DNA of 64,000 nt from Streptomyces sp. cf386 (GCF_900103585.1 NZ_FNHV01000008.1:188850-252849); one strand, 5' to 3'. Positions 45,175 through 54,484 are shown, counted from the stretch's first letter. The notes: generated from the letters alone by a model not told the origin. Program-made: numbers and translations.

Positions 45175-45717
45175 TTACAGGTACGGCCCACCCACTCGGC
45201 CGCCCTGGCCCGGCTCGCCGTCCTCGTGGCCGCCGACGCCCGGCGGGAGGGCGCGACGCATCTGCTCCAACTGGGCGCGGGCCGCCATCTGCTGGGCGAA
45301 CAGCGTGGTCTGGATGCCGTGGAAGAGGCCCTCCAGCCAGCCGACCAACTGGGCCTGCGCGATCCGCAGTTCCGCGTCACTCGGGGTCGCTTCGTCCGTG
45401 AACGGCAGGGAGAGCCGCTCCAGCTCCTCGACAAGCTCCGGCGCCAGACCGTCCTCCAGCTCCTTCACCGAACTGGCGTGGATCTCCTTCAGCCGGACCC
45501 GGCTCGCCTCGTCCAGCGGAGCCACGCGCACTTCTTCGAGCAGCTGCTTGATCATGCTTCCGATGCGCATGACCTTCGCCGGCTGCTCGACCTGCTCCGT
45601 CACGGGGATCTCGCGGGAGTCCTCGTCTCCGTTGCCGCCGGTGAGCGCCATCCCGTCCTGACCCACGACCAGGATCTGGGGGGTCTCGGGCGACCTTTCG
45701 TTCCTCGGCATCTCCAT
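45175..45717 (-). CDS. bpa: Bacterial proteasome activator (Bpa/PafE, DUF2587)
   Basis: 180 residues from the ATG at 45717; the GTG at 45735 and ATG at 45711 are alternatives. The core four-helix domain is VMRIGSMIKQLLEEVRVAPLDE...RLKEIHASSVKELEDGL...ELVEELERLSLPF and LRIAQAQLVGWLEGLFHGIQTTLFAQQM. The protein ends GGPYL, with the penultimate tyrosine that docks into the 20S proteasome gate (GQYL in Mycobacterium, family knowledge). It opens the proteasome without ATP for partly unfolded proteins. The proteasome genes are not in this window. Confidence 0.9.
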   Translation of the reverse strand: MEMPRNERSPETPQILVVGQDGMALTGGNGDEDSREIPVTEQVEQPAKVMRIGSMIKQLLEEVRVAPLDEASRVRLKEIHASSVKELEDGLAPELVEELERLSLPFTDEATPSDAELRIAQAQLVGWLEGLFHGIQTTLFAQQMAARAQLEQMRRALPPGVGGHEDGEPGQGGRVGGPYL

Positions 45718-45803
45718 GCCGCCATTCTCTCGCACCCGTACAGCTCATCATCGTGGTGCCCCCCATGGGGAGAGATCCACCGTTTACGGTGCGGGACTTT
45801 CCG

Positions 45804-46355
45804 TCACTCTTCGGCGTCTCCGGCTCGGATGAGTCGCACGAGACGCGCCTCGCAGATGTCGAGCCAGCGGCTTTCCGCCTCGGCGTGGAAGACGAGCTGC
45901 TCCAGCACGAGCAGCCGGGCCAGCTCGTCCGGGTGCTCGTGCGCCCGCGCCAGCGCCTCGGCCCGCTGCCGTACGTAGCCGTGCAGGGCCTCGGTCACAT
46001 GTCTGCGCTGCGTCCCCACGACTGTGCGTACGTCGACGCCGGGCGCCCCCACCGCCATCACCAGCTTGATCGCCAGCTCGTCGCGGGGCGGGCTCACCCG
46101 CTGCACGGGCCGCGTGAACCAGGCCCGCAGCTCGACACGGCCCGCCTCCGTCAGCGCGTACAGCACCCGCCCGGCCCGGTCCACACCGTCCTGGACGACC
46201 AGGCCGTCCCGCTCCAGCCGGCCGAGGGTCGTATAGACCTGGCCGATGTTCAGCGGCCAGGTCCCGCCCGTGCGCGCCAGGAATTCGGTGCGCAGCCGCG
46301 CGCCGTAGCGGGCGCCGGGTTCCAGGAGCGCCAGCAGTCCGTGTCGTATCGACAT
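45804..46355 (-). CDS. PadR family regulator
   Basis: 183 residues from the ATG at 46355. The N-terminal winged helix reads MSIRHGLLALLEPGARYGARLRTEF, then GGTWPLNIGQVYTTLGRLERDGLV, a clear PadR signature. The C-terminal dimer helices are long (VRTVVGTQRRHVTEALHGYV, LARLLVLEQLVFHAEAESRWL). The longer open frame upstream is low complexity and not family-like. Targets unknown; no divergent efflux gene is present. Confidence 0.9.
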   Translation of the reverse strand: MSIRHGLLALLEPGARYGARLRTEFLARTGGTWPLNIGQVYTTLGRLERDGLVVQDGVDRAGRVLYALTEAGRVELRAWFTRPVQRVSPPRDELAIKLVMAVGAPGVDVRTVVGTQRRHVTEALHGYVRQRAEALARAHEHPDELARLLVLEQLVFHAEAESRWLDICEARLVRLIRAGDAEE

Positions 46356-46719
46356 ACCCGGATTGTGCGCCGGATTCGGTCGGGTGGCGGAGTCCGGAAT
46401 GCCGGGTGTGGTGGGTGCGGTGAGGATTGTTCCTATGACTCCATGGCTGGCCGTGGTGGGGAAGCGACGGGGACGGGGACCGGGACGGGTGCGGGCTGCC
46501 TCCGGGGGTGTGGGGGGCTGGTGCGGGCCGGCGGGTGCGGGTGCAGCTGAGGCTCGGACTGCGGGTGCGGGTGCCGTAGAGCAGCGGATGTTGCGGGCCA
46601 CCTCCGCGCCTGCTGTCGGGGCGGTGCAGCTTGTTCCGGGTGGTGCGATCGCGGCCTTGCCGGGGGCTGGGTGCGGGGCCGCCGGGTTCTCGCCGTCGGA
46701 GGGCGTGGACGGGATCGGG
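46356..46719. other. 364-bp stretch without a convincing gene
   Basis: Rich in GCGGGT and GGGACGG repeats. Frames are open on both strands by composition, but third-position bias is weak until about 46720, where the next gene's bias begins. May hold the PadR promoter. Confidence 0.5.
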
Positions 46720-47691
46720 GTGCGGTCGGTTCTGCGGGCGGTGCGGACCTGGTCGGCGGTGCAGGGTCCGGTGGCTCTGCGGGCGCAGAGAGTCGTGGTT
46801 GTGCTGGTGGTGGGGATGGCTGTGGGGCTGTCGGGAGCTGGGATGTCGTACGGGCATGAGGGTCCACGCGGTGCCCGTAGTGCGGGTGGTGCGGGTGGAG
46901 CGGGTGTGCTCTGGACTCCCTCCAGCTCCACGGCCGGGTCCTGGGCTCCCTCCGCGCCCACAGGTTCGCCGGGGAATTCCTTCGGGGAACCCTCAGGGGA
47001 GTCCTCCGGCTCCGCAGCCGAGCCCCGGCCTTCCTCCAGCCATGCGGATGAGTCCAAGGCTGCCTCCGGCCTCTCCGCAACGCCTGGAGAGTCCAAGGAA
47101 TCCAAGGAGCCCCGGGAGTCCAGAGAGGCCCAGGAGCCCCAGGAGCCCCAGGAGTCCAGGGAGCCCCGGAAATCCGGAGAGTCCAAGGCATCGAGGGGGT
47201 CCGGCAAGTCCAAGGAGCCCAGGGCGGCCAGGGAGTCGAGGGCATCGTCCGCCTCCCCCGCTCACGGACCCGTCACCTCCCCGCCCGCGCCCTCCGACGG
47301 GCCGTCCCGGGCCGGGAGCCGGGCGGGCGAGGGGCGGCAGCGGCCGGGGCGGGAGAAGGGGCCGCTGGAGGACGAGGAAGCGACGCGGGACGAGCCGGAC
47401 AGCGGCGTGGGCGACGACACGGGCGACGAGGAGCGCGACGGCTCGACGTTGCCGGAGGCGGAAGCGGAGGGCGAGGACGACGGCGGGAGTGCGCCCGAGA
47501 GCGCGGATGCCGCCGACGACCTCGCCCGGGAAGCCTCCGCAGAGCCCTCCGCCCCGCCGACGCACCCCGTCGCGCATGCCGAGGGCCCCGTCGAACCCGT
47601 GATGCAGATCCTGCCGCTCGGCAGCGGGCTGGTACTCATCGGACTCGGTCTGGGCCTCGCCTTCGTCGGCCTCCGGCTACGGCGCGGCTAG
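46720..47691 (+). CDS. Secreted or anchored low-complexity protein
   Basis: About 323 residues from a GTG at 46720; the start is uncertain (an ATG at 46435 would be longer) and was chosen because codon bias starts here. Basic N-terminus, then VVVVLVVGMAVGLSGAGMSYG as a signal peptide. The body is disordered Ser/Glu/Lys/Pro, with short repeats (ESKEPRESREAQEPQEP) coded by 9-bp units at about 47050-47250, then acidic stretches. It ends in a helix and basic tail, ILPLGSGLVLIGLGLGLAFV followed by GLRLRRG, typical of wall- or membrane-anchored Streptomyces surface proteins, though no LAxTG-type sortase motif is visible. Function unknown. Confidence 0.6.
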   Translation: MRSVLRAVRTWSAVQGPVALRAQRVVVVLVVGMAVGLSGAGMSYGHEGPRGARSAGGAGGAGVLWTPSSSTAGSWAPSAPTGSPGNSFGEPSGESSGSAAEPRPSSSHADESKAASGLSATPGESKESKEPRESREAQEPQEPQESREPRKSGESKASRGSGKSKEPRAARESRASSASPAHGPVTSPPAPSDGPSRAGSRAGEGRQRPGREKGPLEDEEATRDEPDSGVGDDTGDEERDGSTLPEAEAEGEDDGGSAPESADAADDLAREASAEPSAPPTHPVAHAEGPVEPVMQILPLGSGLVLIGLGLGLAFVGLRLRRG

Positions 47692-47966
47692 AGGGGCGGA
47701 GGTCCTCCGGAGGAGCCGACTGCGGGAACGGCTCTTCGTGGGCGAGCAAGTCGAGGCGCCCCATAGCCTCCGCCTGCCGAGCTCCTCCCCGCCCGCCGAC
47801 GTCCACCTCCGCCACCGGTGCCGACGCTTGCGGCCGCCCCGGGCGAGGCACCCCGTCACCCCGCCCGGCCACGCTCCAGGGCGCACGGCAACGCAGCACC
47901 CAGGCCCAGAGACTCCCGCCCCACCCACCGACGCTCGCCCCAGCAACCGCTCCCGCTCAAGCAGCC
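47692..47966. other. Intergenic region with no gene seen
   Basis: 275 bp between convergent genes. No perfect terminator hairpin is evident, and frames lack family features. Confidence 0.5.
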
Positions 47967-48947
47967 CTACGCCACAACGAGCAGCACCTTCCCCACATGC
48001 CCGCTCTCCTCCACCACCCGATGCGCCTCGGCCGCTTCGTTCATCGGGAGTTCGCGGTCGACCACGGGACGCACATGGCCGGCATCCAGCAGCGGCCACA
48101 CATGTTCGCGTACGGCCGCCACGATCGCCGCCTTCTCGGTGACCGGGCGGGCGCGCAGCGAGGTCGCGCTGACGGCGGCTCGCTTGGCCAGGAGTGCGCC
48201 GATGTTGAGTTCGCCCTTGACGCCGCCCTGCATGCCGATGATCGCGAGACGGCCGTTGACGGCGAGGGTCTGGACGTTGCGGTCGAGGTATTTGGCGCCC
48301 ATGTTGTCGAGGATGACGTCGGCGCCGGCCCCGTCGGTGGCCTTCTTGACCTCGGCGACGAAGTCCTGTTCCCGGTAGTTGATCAGGATGTCGGCGCCCA
48401 GCTCGGCGCACCGGTCCAGCTTCTCCTTGCTGCCCGCGGTGACGGCGACCTTCGCGCCGACGGCCTTGGCAAGTTGGATGGCCATGGTGCCGATGCCGCT
48501 GGAGCCGCCGTGCACGAGCAGGGTCTCGCCGGGGCGGAGGTGGGCGACCATGAAGACGTTGGACCAGACGGTGCAGACCACCTCGGGCAGGGCGGCGGCC
48601 TGCGTGAGGCTCACGCCCTTGGGCACGGGGAGCAGCTGGCCGGCGGGGACGGCGACCTTCTCGGCGTAGCCGCCGCCCGCGAGCAGTGCGCACACCTCGT
48701 CGCCGACGGCCCAGCCGGAGACGCCCGGGCCGACCTCGGCGATCCGGCCGGAGCACTCCAGGCCGGGATAGGGGGAGGCGCCGGGCGGCGGGTTGTAGAA
48801 GCCCTGTCGTTGCAGGATGTCGGCTCGGTTGACGGCCCCGGCCACCACCTCGACCAGCACCTCGCCCTCACCGGGCACGGGATCGGGGACCTCGTCCCAC
48901 ACCAGCGCCTCGGGCCCACCAGGTTCGGGAATCGTGATCGCATGCAT
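47967..48947 (-). CDS. NAD(P)H quinone oxidoreductase (PIG3 type, zinc-free MDR)
   Basis: 326 residues from the ATG at 48947. Medium-chain reductase fold: substrate-side NRADILQRQGFYNPPPGASP is typical of PIG3-type quinone reductases. The cofactor loop is LVHGGSSGIGTMAIQLAKAVGAKV, with ITAGSKEKLDRC-like continuation that suits NADPH. No zinc-binding cysteines. Catalyses two- or one-electron reduction of quinones or related enones. Divergent from the ABC exporter operon. Confidence 0.93.
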   Translation of the reverse strand: MHAITIPEPGGPEALVWDEVPDPVPGEGEVLVEVVAGAVNRADILQRQGFYNPPPGASPYPGLECSGRIAEVGPGVSGWAVGDEVCALLAGGGYAEKVAVPAGQLLPVPKGVSLTQAAALPEVVCTVWSNVFMVAHLRPGETLLVHGGSSGIGTMAIQLAKAVGAKVAVTAGSKEKLDRCAELGADILINYREQDFVAEVKKATDGAGADVILDNMGAKYLDRNVQTLAVNGRLAIIGMQGGVKGELNIGALLAKRAAVSATSLRARPVTEKAAIVAAVREHVWPLLDAGHVRPVVDRELPMNEAAEAHRVVEESGHVGKVLLVVA

Positions 48948-49189
48948 GGCACGGACGCTACTCCTCGGCCCTCGCTCACCGGCCCGCGTACCCCACACAA
49001 GAGCCGTCCGTAGCCGCATTCGTGGTCCTGTCAGGGCCGGCGCCTCCGTCCCCGGCCCCATCCCCCTCGGACCTTGGACGGGTCTCTTCGAAATTCCCTG
49101 TGCGCCGCCGATGAGTTTGCGCGACCGTAAAAGTCTCCCCATGCGTAGCCCAAGAACGCGGAAGGACCACCCGGAAGGACCCCGAAAGC

Positions 49190-50209
49190 ATGAGCACGCA
49201 GACGACGTCCGGTCTCGCGATCGAGACCGCCGGCCTGGTGAAGACGTTCGGTGAGACACGGGCCGTCGACGGCGTGGACCTCGCGGTTCCGGCCGGCACG
49301 GTCTACGGCGTCCTCGGCCCGAACGGCGCCGGCAAGACGACCACGGTGAAGATGCTCGCCACCCTCCTACGACCCGACGGCGGTGAGGCCCATGTCTTCG
49401 GCCACGACGTCGTGCGTGAAGCCGACGAGGTGCGCGGCCGTGTGAGTCTCACCGGCCAGTACGCCTCCGTCGACGAGGACCTCACCGGCACCGAGAACCT
49501 GGTCCTGCTGGGCCGGCTCCTCGGGCACGGCAAGCAGGCCGCGCGGGAGCGTTCCGCGCAGCTCCTGGAGGCCTTCGGACTGACCGAGGCGGCCGGGAAG
49601 CAGGTCAAGCACTACTCCGGCGGCATGCGGCGCCGTATCGACATCGCCGCGTCCATCCTCAACACCCCCGACCTGCTCTTCCTCGACGAGCCGACGACCG
49701 GTCTCGACCCGCGCAGCCGCAACCAGGTGTGGGAGATCATCCGCGCGGTCGTCGCCCAGGGCACCACCGTGATGCTGACCACGCAGTACCTGGACGAGGC
49801 CGACCAGCTGGCGTCCCGTATCGCCGTCATCGACCACGGCAGGGTCATCGCCGAGGGGACCAAGGGCGAGCTCAAGGCGTCCGTCGGCGCCGGTTCCGTA
49901 CATCTGCGGTTGCGTGATCCGGCACAGCGGGACCTCGCGGCGGAGCTGTTGGTCCGCGCTCTCGACGCGCATGTGCAGCCGGAGCCCGACCCGGTGGCGC
50001 TGACCGCCCGGCTGAGTGCGGCGGCGAGCAACGACACCGCGGCCGAGCAGGCCGCCCGCGCGCTGAACGAACTCGCCCGCGCCGGTGTCACCGTCGACAA
50101 CTTCTCGCTGGGCCAGCCCAGCCTGGACGAGGTGTTCCTCGCCCTCACCGGACACGGCACCGGCGAAGCCGACGACGCCGACGACAGGAAGGACGAGGTG
50201 CCGGCATGA
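49190..50209 (+). CDS. ABC exporter ATPase, DrrA type
   Basis: 339 residues. Walker A is GPNGAGKTTT, the signature YSGGMRRRIDIAAS, Walker B LLFLDEPTTGLDPRSR, and the H loop TTQYLDEADQL. The C-terminal DrrA extension (LNELARAGVTVDNFSLGQPSLDEVFLALTG) is present. Energises a two-gene drug exporter with the next gene, which starts inside this gene's last codons (ATGA overlap). ATG at 49190 with GGAAGG upstream. Substrate unknown; this type exports anthracyclines or other antibiotics. Confidence 0.94.
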   Translation: MSTQTTSGLAIETAGLVKTFGETRAVDGVDLAVPAGTVYGVLGPNGAGKTTTVKMLATLLRPDGGEAHVFGHDVVREADEVRGRVSLTGQYASVDEDLTGTENLVLLGRLLGHGKQAARERSAQLLEAFGLTEAAGKQVKHYSGGMRRRIDIAASILNTPDLLFLDEPTTGLDPRSRNQVWEIIRAVVAQGTTVMLTTQYLDEADQLASRIAVIDHGRVIAEGTKGELKASVGAGSVHLRLRDPAQRDLAAELLVRALDAHVQPEPDPVALTARLSAAASNDTAAEQAARALNELARAGVTVDNFSLGQPSLDEVFLALTGHGTGEADDADDRKDEVPA

Positions 50210-51054
50210 GCACCGCGACGACCACCGAGAACAAGGAACTCGCCCCGATCAGCGCCGAGTCGCTCGCCGCACTGCTGGTCGCCGGGGAGCGACCGCCGCG
50301 ACCCAGCGCCTGGTCGGCCTCCATGACCTTCGGATGGCGGGCGATCCTGAAGATCAAGCATGTGCCGGAGCAGCTCTTCGACGTCACCGCGTTCCCGATC
50401 ATGATGGTGCTGATGTACACGTACCTGTTCGGGGGCGCCCTGGCCGGGTCTCCGAAGGAGTACATCCAGTTCCTGCTGCCGGGCATCCTGGTGATGTCGG
50501 TCGTGATGATCACGATGTACACCGGCGTCTCGGTGAACACCGACATCGAGAAGGGTGTCTTCGACCGCTTCCGGTCACTGCCCATCTGGCGGCCGTCGAC
50601 CATGGTCGGCTATCTGCTGGGCGACGCCCTGCGCTACACCATCGCCTCGATCGTGATGCTCACCGTCGGCATCATCCTGGGCTACCGCGCGGACGGCGGC
50701 GTCGTCGGCGTGCTCGCCGGGATCACGCTGCTGGTCGTCTTCTCGTTCGCGTTCTCGTGGATCTGGACGATGTTCGGGCTGATGCTGCGCTCCGAGAAGT
50801 CGGTGATGGGCGTCAGCATGATGGTGATCTTCCCGCTCACCTTCCTGTCCAACGTCTTCGTCGACCCGAGCACCATGCCGGGCTGGCTCCAGGCCTTCGT
50901 CAACAACAGCCCTATCACCCATCTGTCCTCGGCCGTGCGCGGGTTGATGGCGGGCGACTGGCCGGCCGACGAGATCGCCTGGTCGCTGGGCTGGGCCGGG
51001 CTGTTCGTGCTGGTCTTCGGGCCGATCACGATGCGGCTGTACAACCGCAAGTAG
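50206..51054 (+). CDS. ABC exporter permease, DrrB type (ABC-2)
   Basis: 282 residues with six membrane helices. ABC-2 signature region around FLLPGILVMSVVMITMYTGVSVNTDIEKGVFDRF split by a loop, then LPIWRPSTMVGYLLGDALRY. ATG at 50206 overlaps the ATPase stop by four bases, so the exporter halves are co-translated. Converges with the K+ channel gene after 12 bp. Confidence 0.93.
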   Translation: MSTATTTENKELAPISAESLAALLVAGERPPRPSAWSASMTFGWRAILKIKHVPEQLFDVTAFPIMMVLMYTYLFGGALAGSPKEYIQFLLPGILVMSVVMITMYTGVSVNTDIEKGVFDRFRSLPIWRPSTMVGYLLGDALRYTIASIVMLTVGIILGYRADGGVVGVLAGITLLVVFSFAFSWIWTMFGLMLRSEKSVMGVSMMVIFPLTFLSNVFVDPSTMPGWLQAFVNNSPITHLSSAVRGLMAGDWPADEIAWSLGWAGLFVLVFGPITMRLYNRK

Positions 51055-51066
51055 CCGACCGGGGCT

Positions 51067-52173
51067 TCAGCCCTGAGGCAGACGCCGGGTGTCCGGGGCG
51101 ACCTGGGCGCTCGGCGTCGCCCGTACGATCGTGATCAGCCGGTCCGTCAACTGCAGTGTCCCGACGGCCTGATCGTCGTATCCGAGCACGCGGTGCCCGC
51201 GTACGACGCTCACCACCAGGTCGTCGGTCTGCCGGGGGCTCTTGCCCACCTCGGCCTTGACGACCGGCCGTTCGACGATGTCGAGCCCGCTGCCCTGCTG
51301 GATCAGGTCCTCCAGGACCATGCCGGCCGCGGGGCTGAGCACGGAGAGGCCGAGCAGTCGGCCGGCCGCGCTGGCGCTGGTGATGACCGCGTCGGCGCCG
51401 GACTGTTTCAGCAGCGGCGCGTTCTCCTCCTCACGCACCGCGGCCACGATCTTCGCGCCGCGATTGAGCTGCCGGGCCGTCAGCGTGACCAGGACGGCGG
51501 TGTCATCACGCTGGGTCGCGATGATGATCTTCCGCGCCTTCTCCACCTCGGCCCGCTTCAGCACCTCGCTGCGCGTCGCGTCCCCCGTGACCCCGGCGTA
51601 TCCGTCCGCGACCGCCGCCTCGATCACCTTGGAACTCGGGTCGACGACGATGACCTGGTCCTTCCGCAGGCCCGTCGCACAGACGGTCTGGATCGCCGAC
51701 CGCCCCTTAGTGCCGAAGCCGACGACGACGGTGTGGTCACGCAAGGTGGACCTCCAGCGGGTCAGACGCCATTCCTCTCGGGTCCGCTCGGTGAGGACCT
51801 CCAGCGTGGTGCCGACCAGGATGATCAGGAACAGCACGCGCATGGGCGTGATGACGAAGATATTGGTGAGCCGGGCGGCATCACTGACCGGGGTGATGTC
51901 GCCGTATCCGGTGGTGGAGAGGCTGACGGTCGCGTAGTAGAAGGCGTCGAGGAGGTCGACGGCACCGTCGGAGTTGTCGTTGTAGCCGTCATGGTCGGCG
52001 TAGACGATCAAAGCGGCCGCCACGAGCAGCGACAGGGCCAGCAGGACCCGCTTGGCGACCTGCCGGAACGGATGCTCCACGATCTTCTTCGGGAGTTTGA
52101 TCCGATAGGTCGCGACCCTCTCGTCCGCCCCACGGGCGATCGCGTCCTGGCCCGGAAGTTTCACGTGAAACAC
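51067..52173 (-). CDS. Two-helix K+ channel with RCK (TrkA-N) domain
   Basis: 368 residues. Two membrane helices (about 42-58 and 103-120) frame the selectivity filter TTGYGD (87-92). The cytoplasmic part begins VVVGFGTKGRSAIQ, a Rossmann RCK domain that gates the pore by ligand, followed by a second RCK-C part. MthK-like layout. GTG at 52173 lies within the end of moeA (13-bp overlap), and the first codons MFHVK come from a parS site. Third gene of a mobA-moeA-channel run. Confidence 0.88.
   Translation of the reverse strand: MFHVKLPGQDAIARGADERVATYRIKLPKKIVEHPFRQVAKRVLLALSLLVAAALIVYADHDGYNDNSDGAVDLLDAFYYATVSLSTTGYGDITPVSDAARLTNIFVITPMRVLFLIILVGTTLEVLTERTREEWRLTRWRSTLRDHTVVVGFGTKGRSAIQTVCATGLRKDQVIVVDPSSKVIEAAVADGYAGVTGDATRSEVLKRAEVEKARKIIIATQRDDTAVLVTLTARQLNRGAKIVAAVREEENAPLLKQSGADAVITSASAAGRLLGLSVLSPAAGMVLEDLIQQGSGLDIVERPVVKAEVGKSPRQTDDLVVSVVRGHRVLGYDDQAVGTLQLTDRLITIVRATPSAQVAPDTRRLPQG
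52158..52171. other. parS site inside the moeA/K+ channel overlap
   Basis: Perfect GTTTCACGTGAAAC. It contains the moeA stop (TGA, minus 52163-52161) and the second to fifth codons of the channel gene, whose GTG start is 52173-52171. So one 14-bp site serves as ParB target and as part of two coding frames. Confidence 0.92.
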
Positions 52174-53513
52174 ACCTCGATACCGGCGCTGGCCCAGGGC
52201 AGATCGAGCAGTTCCGTCTCCTGACCTGCACGGGCACCGCCCGGCGGTACGACGGCGACCGCGTCCGCCGCCGCCATGCCCCGCAGCATGGCCGGGCCCT
52301 GGTAGTGCAACGGCGCGGCATGGTCGCCGCGCAGCACGACGGGGATGAGCCGGGTGTCGTACGGATGCCCGTGCGCCGCCTCGCTCAGGGGCAGCGTGTA
52401 CGCCTCCGGGGCCGGTCGGGCAGCGAGGGTGCGCAGCAGGGGTTCAGCGAGGGTGAGCAGGCCGGAGACGGCGGCGAGGGGGTTGCCGGGCAGACCGACG
52501 AGGTGCTGGTCCTCCTTGATGCGCGCCAGCAGCATGGGGTGGCCGGGCCGCACCTTGACGCCGTCCACCAGGAGTTCGGCACTGATGCGTTCCAGGGTGG
52601 GGTGGACATGGTCGACGGGGCCCGCCGCGGTGCCGCCGGTGGTGACGATGAGGTCGGCGTCGGACTTGGTGAGCGCCTTGTGCAGGGCCTTGGCGTCGTC
52701 GCCGAGCCGGCGCAGGGCGGTGACCTCGGCGCCGAGTGCGCGCAGCCAGGGCGGCAGCATCGGGCCGAGGGCGTCACGGATCAGCCCGTCGTGCGGGAGC
52801 CCCTCGGTGAGCAACTCGTCGCCGAGGACGAGGACTTCGACGCGGGGGCGGGGTACGGCGGTGAGGGTGTCGTATCCGGCCGCCGCGGCCAGCCCGAGCA
52901 CGGCCGGGGTCACGAGGGTACCGACCGCGAGCAGGTGGTCGCCGTTACGGCACTCCTGGCCACGTGGGCGGATGTCCTGGCCGGGCTCGATCTCCCGGGT
53001 GCCGTGCAGCCGGTCCTTGCTGTCCATGCGGCCGTGCTCGCTGCGCAGGACGGCGGAGGTGTCCGGGGGGATGCGCGCGCCGGTCGCGATGGGGACGGCC
53101 TCGCCGTCGGTGAGCCGCTCGGGCTCGGCATGCCCGGCCAGGACACCCTCGTCCCGTACGTCCCAGGGGCCTGGGCCCGCGACCGCCCAGCCGTCCATCG
53201 CCGAGGTGTCGAAGGAGGGCAGGTCGGTGAGGGCGGTGAGGGGGGCGGCCAGGGTGAGGCCGAGGGCGGCGTCGAGGGGGAGGGAGACGGGAGCGCGGCG
53301 GGCGGCCCGGGTGGCGGTGCGGGCTGCGCGGGCGGCGATCTCGCGGGCGTCGGGCCAGGGGGTGGCCTTGTGGTGGCGGTCCGGGGTGGGGGCGGGCACG
53401 TGGTCGCCGGGGGTGGGGTGGCCGTTGCCGTTGCGTTCCTTCACGAGTGCGAGCACCTCATCGACGTCGAAGTCCTCGGCGTCCTCGTCCGCCTTGATGC
53501 CGCGGGCGGTCAT
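52161..53513 (-). CDS. moeA: Molybdopterin molybdotransferase
   Basis: 450 residues. Inserts molybdenum into adenylylated molybdopterin. Family motifs: SFDTSAMDGWAVAG, the gate region VPIATGARIPPDTSAVLRSE, VLVLGDELLTEG, and TTGGTAAGPVDHV (GGTxxGxxD of the MoCF fold; the usual SV is AA here). An N-terminal extension of about 55 residues (acidic, then KATPWPDAREIAARAA) is present. ATG at 53513 overlaps the mobA stop by four bases; the 3' end overlaps the channel gene. Confidence 0.92.
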   Translation of the reverse strand: MTARGIKADEDAEDFDVDEVLALVKERNGNGHPTPGDHVPAPTPDRHHKATPWPDAREIAARAARTATRAARRAPVSLPLDAALGLTLAAPLTALTDLPSFDTSAMDGWAVAGPGPWDVRDEGVLAGHAEPERLTDGEAVPIATGARIPPDTSAVLRSEHGRMDSKDRLHGTREIEPGQDIRPRGQECRNGDHLLAVGTLVTPAVLGLAAAAGYDTLTAVPRPRVEVLVLGDELLTEGLPHDGLIRDALGPMLPPWLRALGAEVTALRRLGDDAKALHKALTKSDADLIVTTGGTAAGPVDHVHPTLERISAELLVDGVKVRPGHPMLLARIKEDQHLVGLPGNPLAAVSGLLTLAEPLLRTLAARPAPEAYTLPLSEAAHGHPYDTRLIPVVLRGDHAAPLHYQGPAMLRGMAAADAVAVVPPGGARAGQETELLDLPWASAGIEVCFT

Positions 53514-54454
53514 CCGGCGTCCGGGCGGGTGTCGGGGGTGGCGTCGGGGGCCGCGTCGGGCTTGGCGGCGGCCTCCTCGGCCCAGCGGAGGGCGAGGGCG
53601 GCGGCCTTGCGGGATGCCTCGGCGACGGCTTCGGGGCCGCCCTCACCACCCTTGGCCTGCGCTGCCGCGTATCCGACGAGGAAGGTGGTCAGCGGGGCCG
53701 CGGGCCGCGCCACGCCGTGGGCGGCGTCGCGGGCGAGGTCCAGCAGCAGCTTGGTGTCGACGTCGAGGTCGAGGCCCAGTTCGTCCTTGACTGCGGAAAT
53801 CCATTCATCCAGCACGTGCCCATGCTCCCTGATGCGTGCCCTGGCGGTGGCGATGTCGTCCCAGGTGTCGCAGTCGAAGGACGCGACGGGGTCCTGGACG
53901 CGGGTGAGGTCGAGCGCGCCGGTCAGCCGGCGCAGGGGGAGGCCGGTGACACGACCGTCGGCATCGGCAAGTGACGCCAGTTCGCGGCGCAGCGCGGACC
54001 CGCGGTACGCGGCGACAAGTGGCTGGTCGCGGCCGTCGGCGTCGGTGAGCAGCGCGCCGTCGGCGCCGCTGGTGCCCAGGGTGGCCAACAGCCGCCGGAC
54101 CGTGCCCTCGTCGAGGAACGGCAGATCGGCCGAGAGGACGACGACCCGCTCCGCCGTGGTGTGCCGCAGCCCGGCGTCGAGGGCGGCCAGCGGGCCGCCG
54201 CCGGGCGGGTCCTCGCGCGCCCAGGTCACGGGACGCGCGGTCGGTCGGGGATCGGCGACGACGACGGTGGTGCGCGCGTCGGCGCAGGCGGCCAGCACCC
54301 GGTCGAGCAACGCCCGCGCGCCGACCCGCACCCCGGGCTTGTCCGCCCCGCCGAGCCGCCGTGCGGCACCGCCGGCGAGCACGACGGCGTCGTACACGTC
54401 GCCGCTTCCGGCATCGGCGGCGCCTTGCGCGCTCGGCGGTTCGTACGCGGTCAC
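53510..54454 (-). CDS. mobA: Molybdenum cofactor guanylyltransferase (MobA) with DUF6457 tail
   Basis: 314 residues from the GTG at 54454. The N-terminal 190 form a MobA-like nucleotidyltransferase: VLAGGAARRLGGADKPGV (GTP site) and VVLSADLPFLDEG (metal Asp). The C-terminal 100 residues (HVLDEWISAVKDELGLDLDVD onwards) are a small helical domain often fused to or next to MobA in actinobacteria (DUF6457-like). It attaches GMP to molybdopterin to give the bis-MGD cofactor, consistent with the moeA overlap. Tail ends in Pro/Asp repeats. Confidence 0.88.
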   Translation of the reverse strand: MTAYEPPSAQGAADAGSGDVYDAVVLAGGAARRLGGADKPGVRVGARALLDRVLAACADARTTVVVADPRPTARPVTWAREDPPGGGPLAALDAGLRHTTAERVVVLSADLPFLDEGTVRRLLATLGTSGADGALLTDADGRDQPLVAAYRGSALRRELASLADADGRVTGLPLRRLTGALDLTRVQDPVASFDCDTWDDIATARARIREHGHVLDEWISAVKDELGLDLDVDTKLLLDLARDAAHGVARPAAPLTTFLVGYAAAQAKGGEGGPEAVAEASRKAAALALRWAEEAAAKPDAAPDATPDTRPDAG

Positions 54455-54484
54455 CCCCCGAGTATGCGTGCCTCCACGATCACA

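Noticed and set aside
49190..51054. Antibiotic biosynthetic cluster around the DrrAB-type exporter
   Set aside because: No biosynthetic genes flank it; neighbours are a quinone reductase and a K+ channel.
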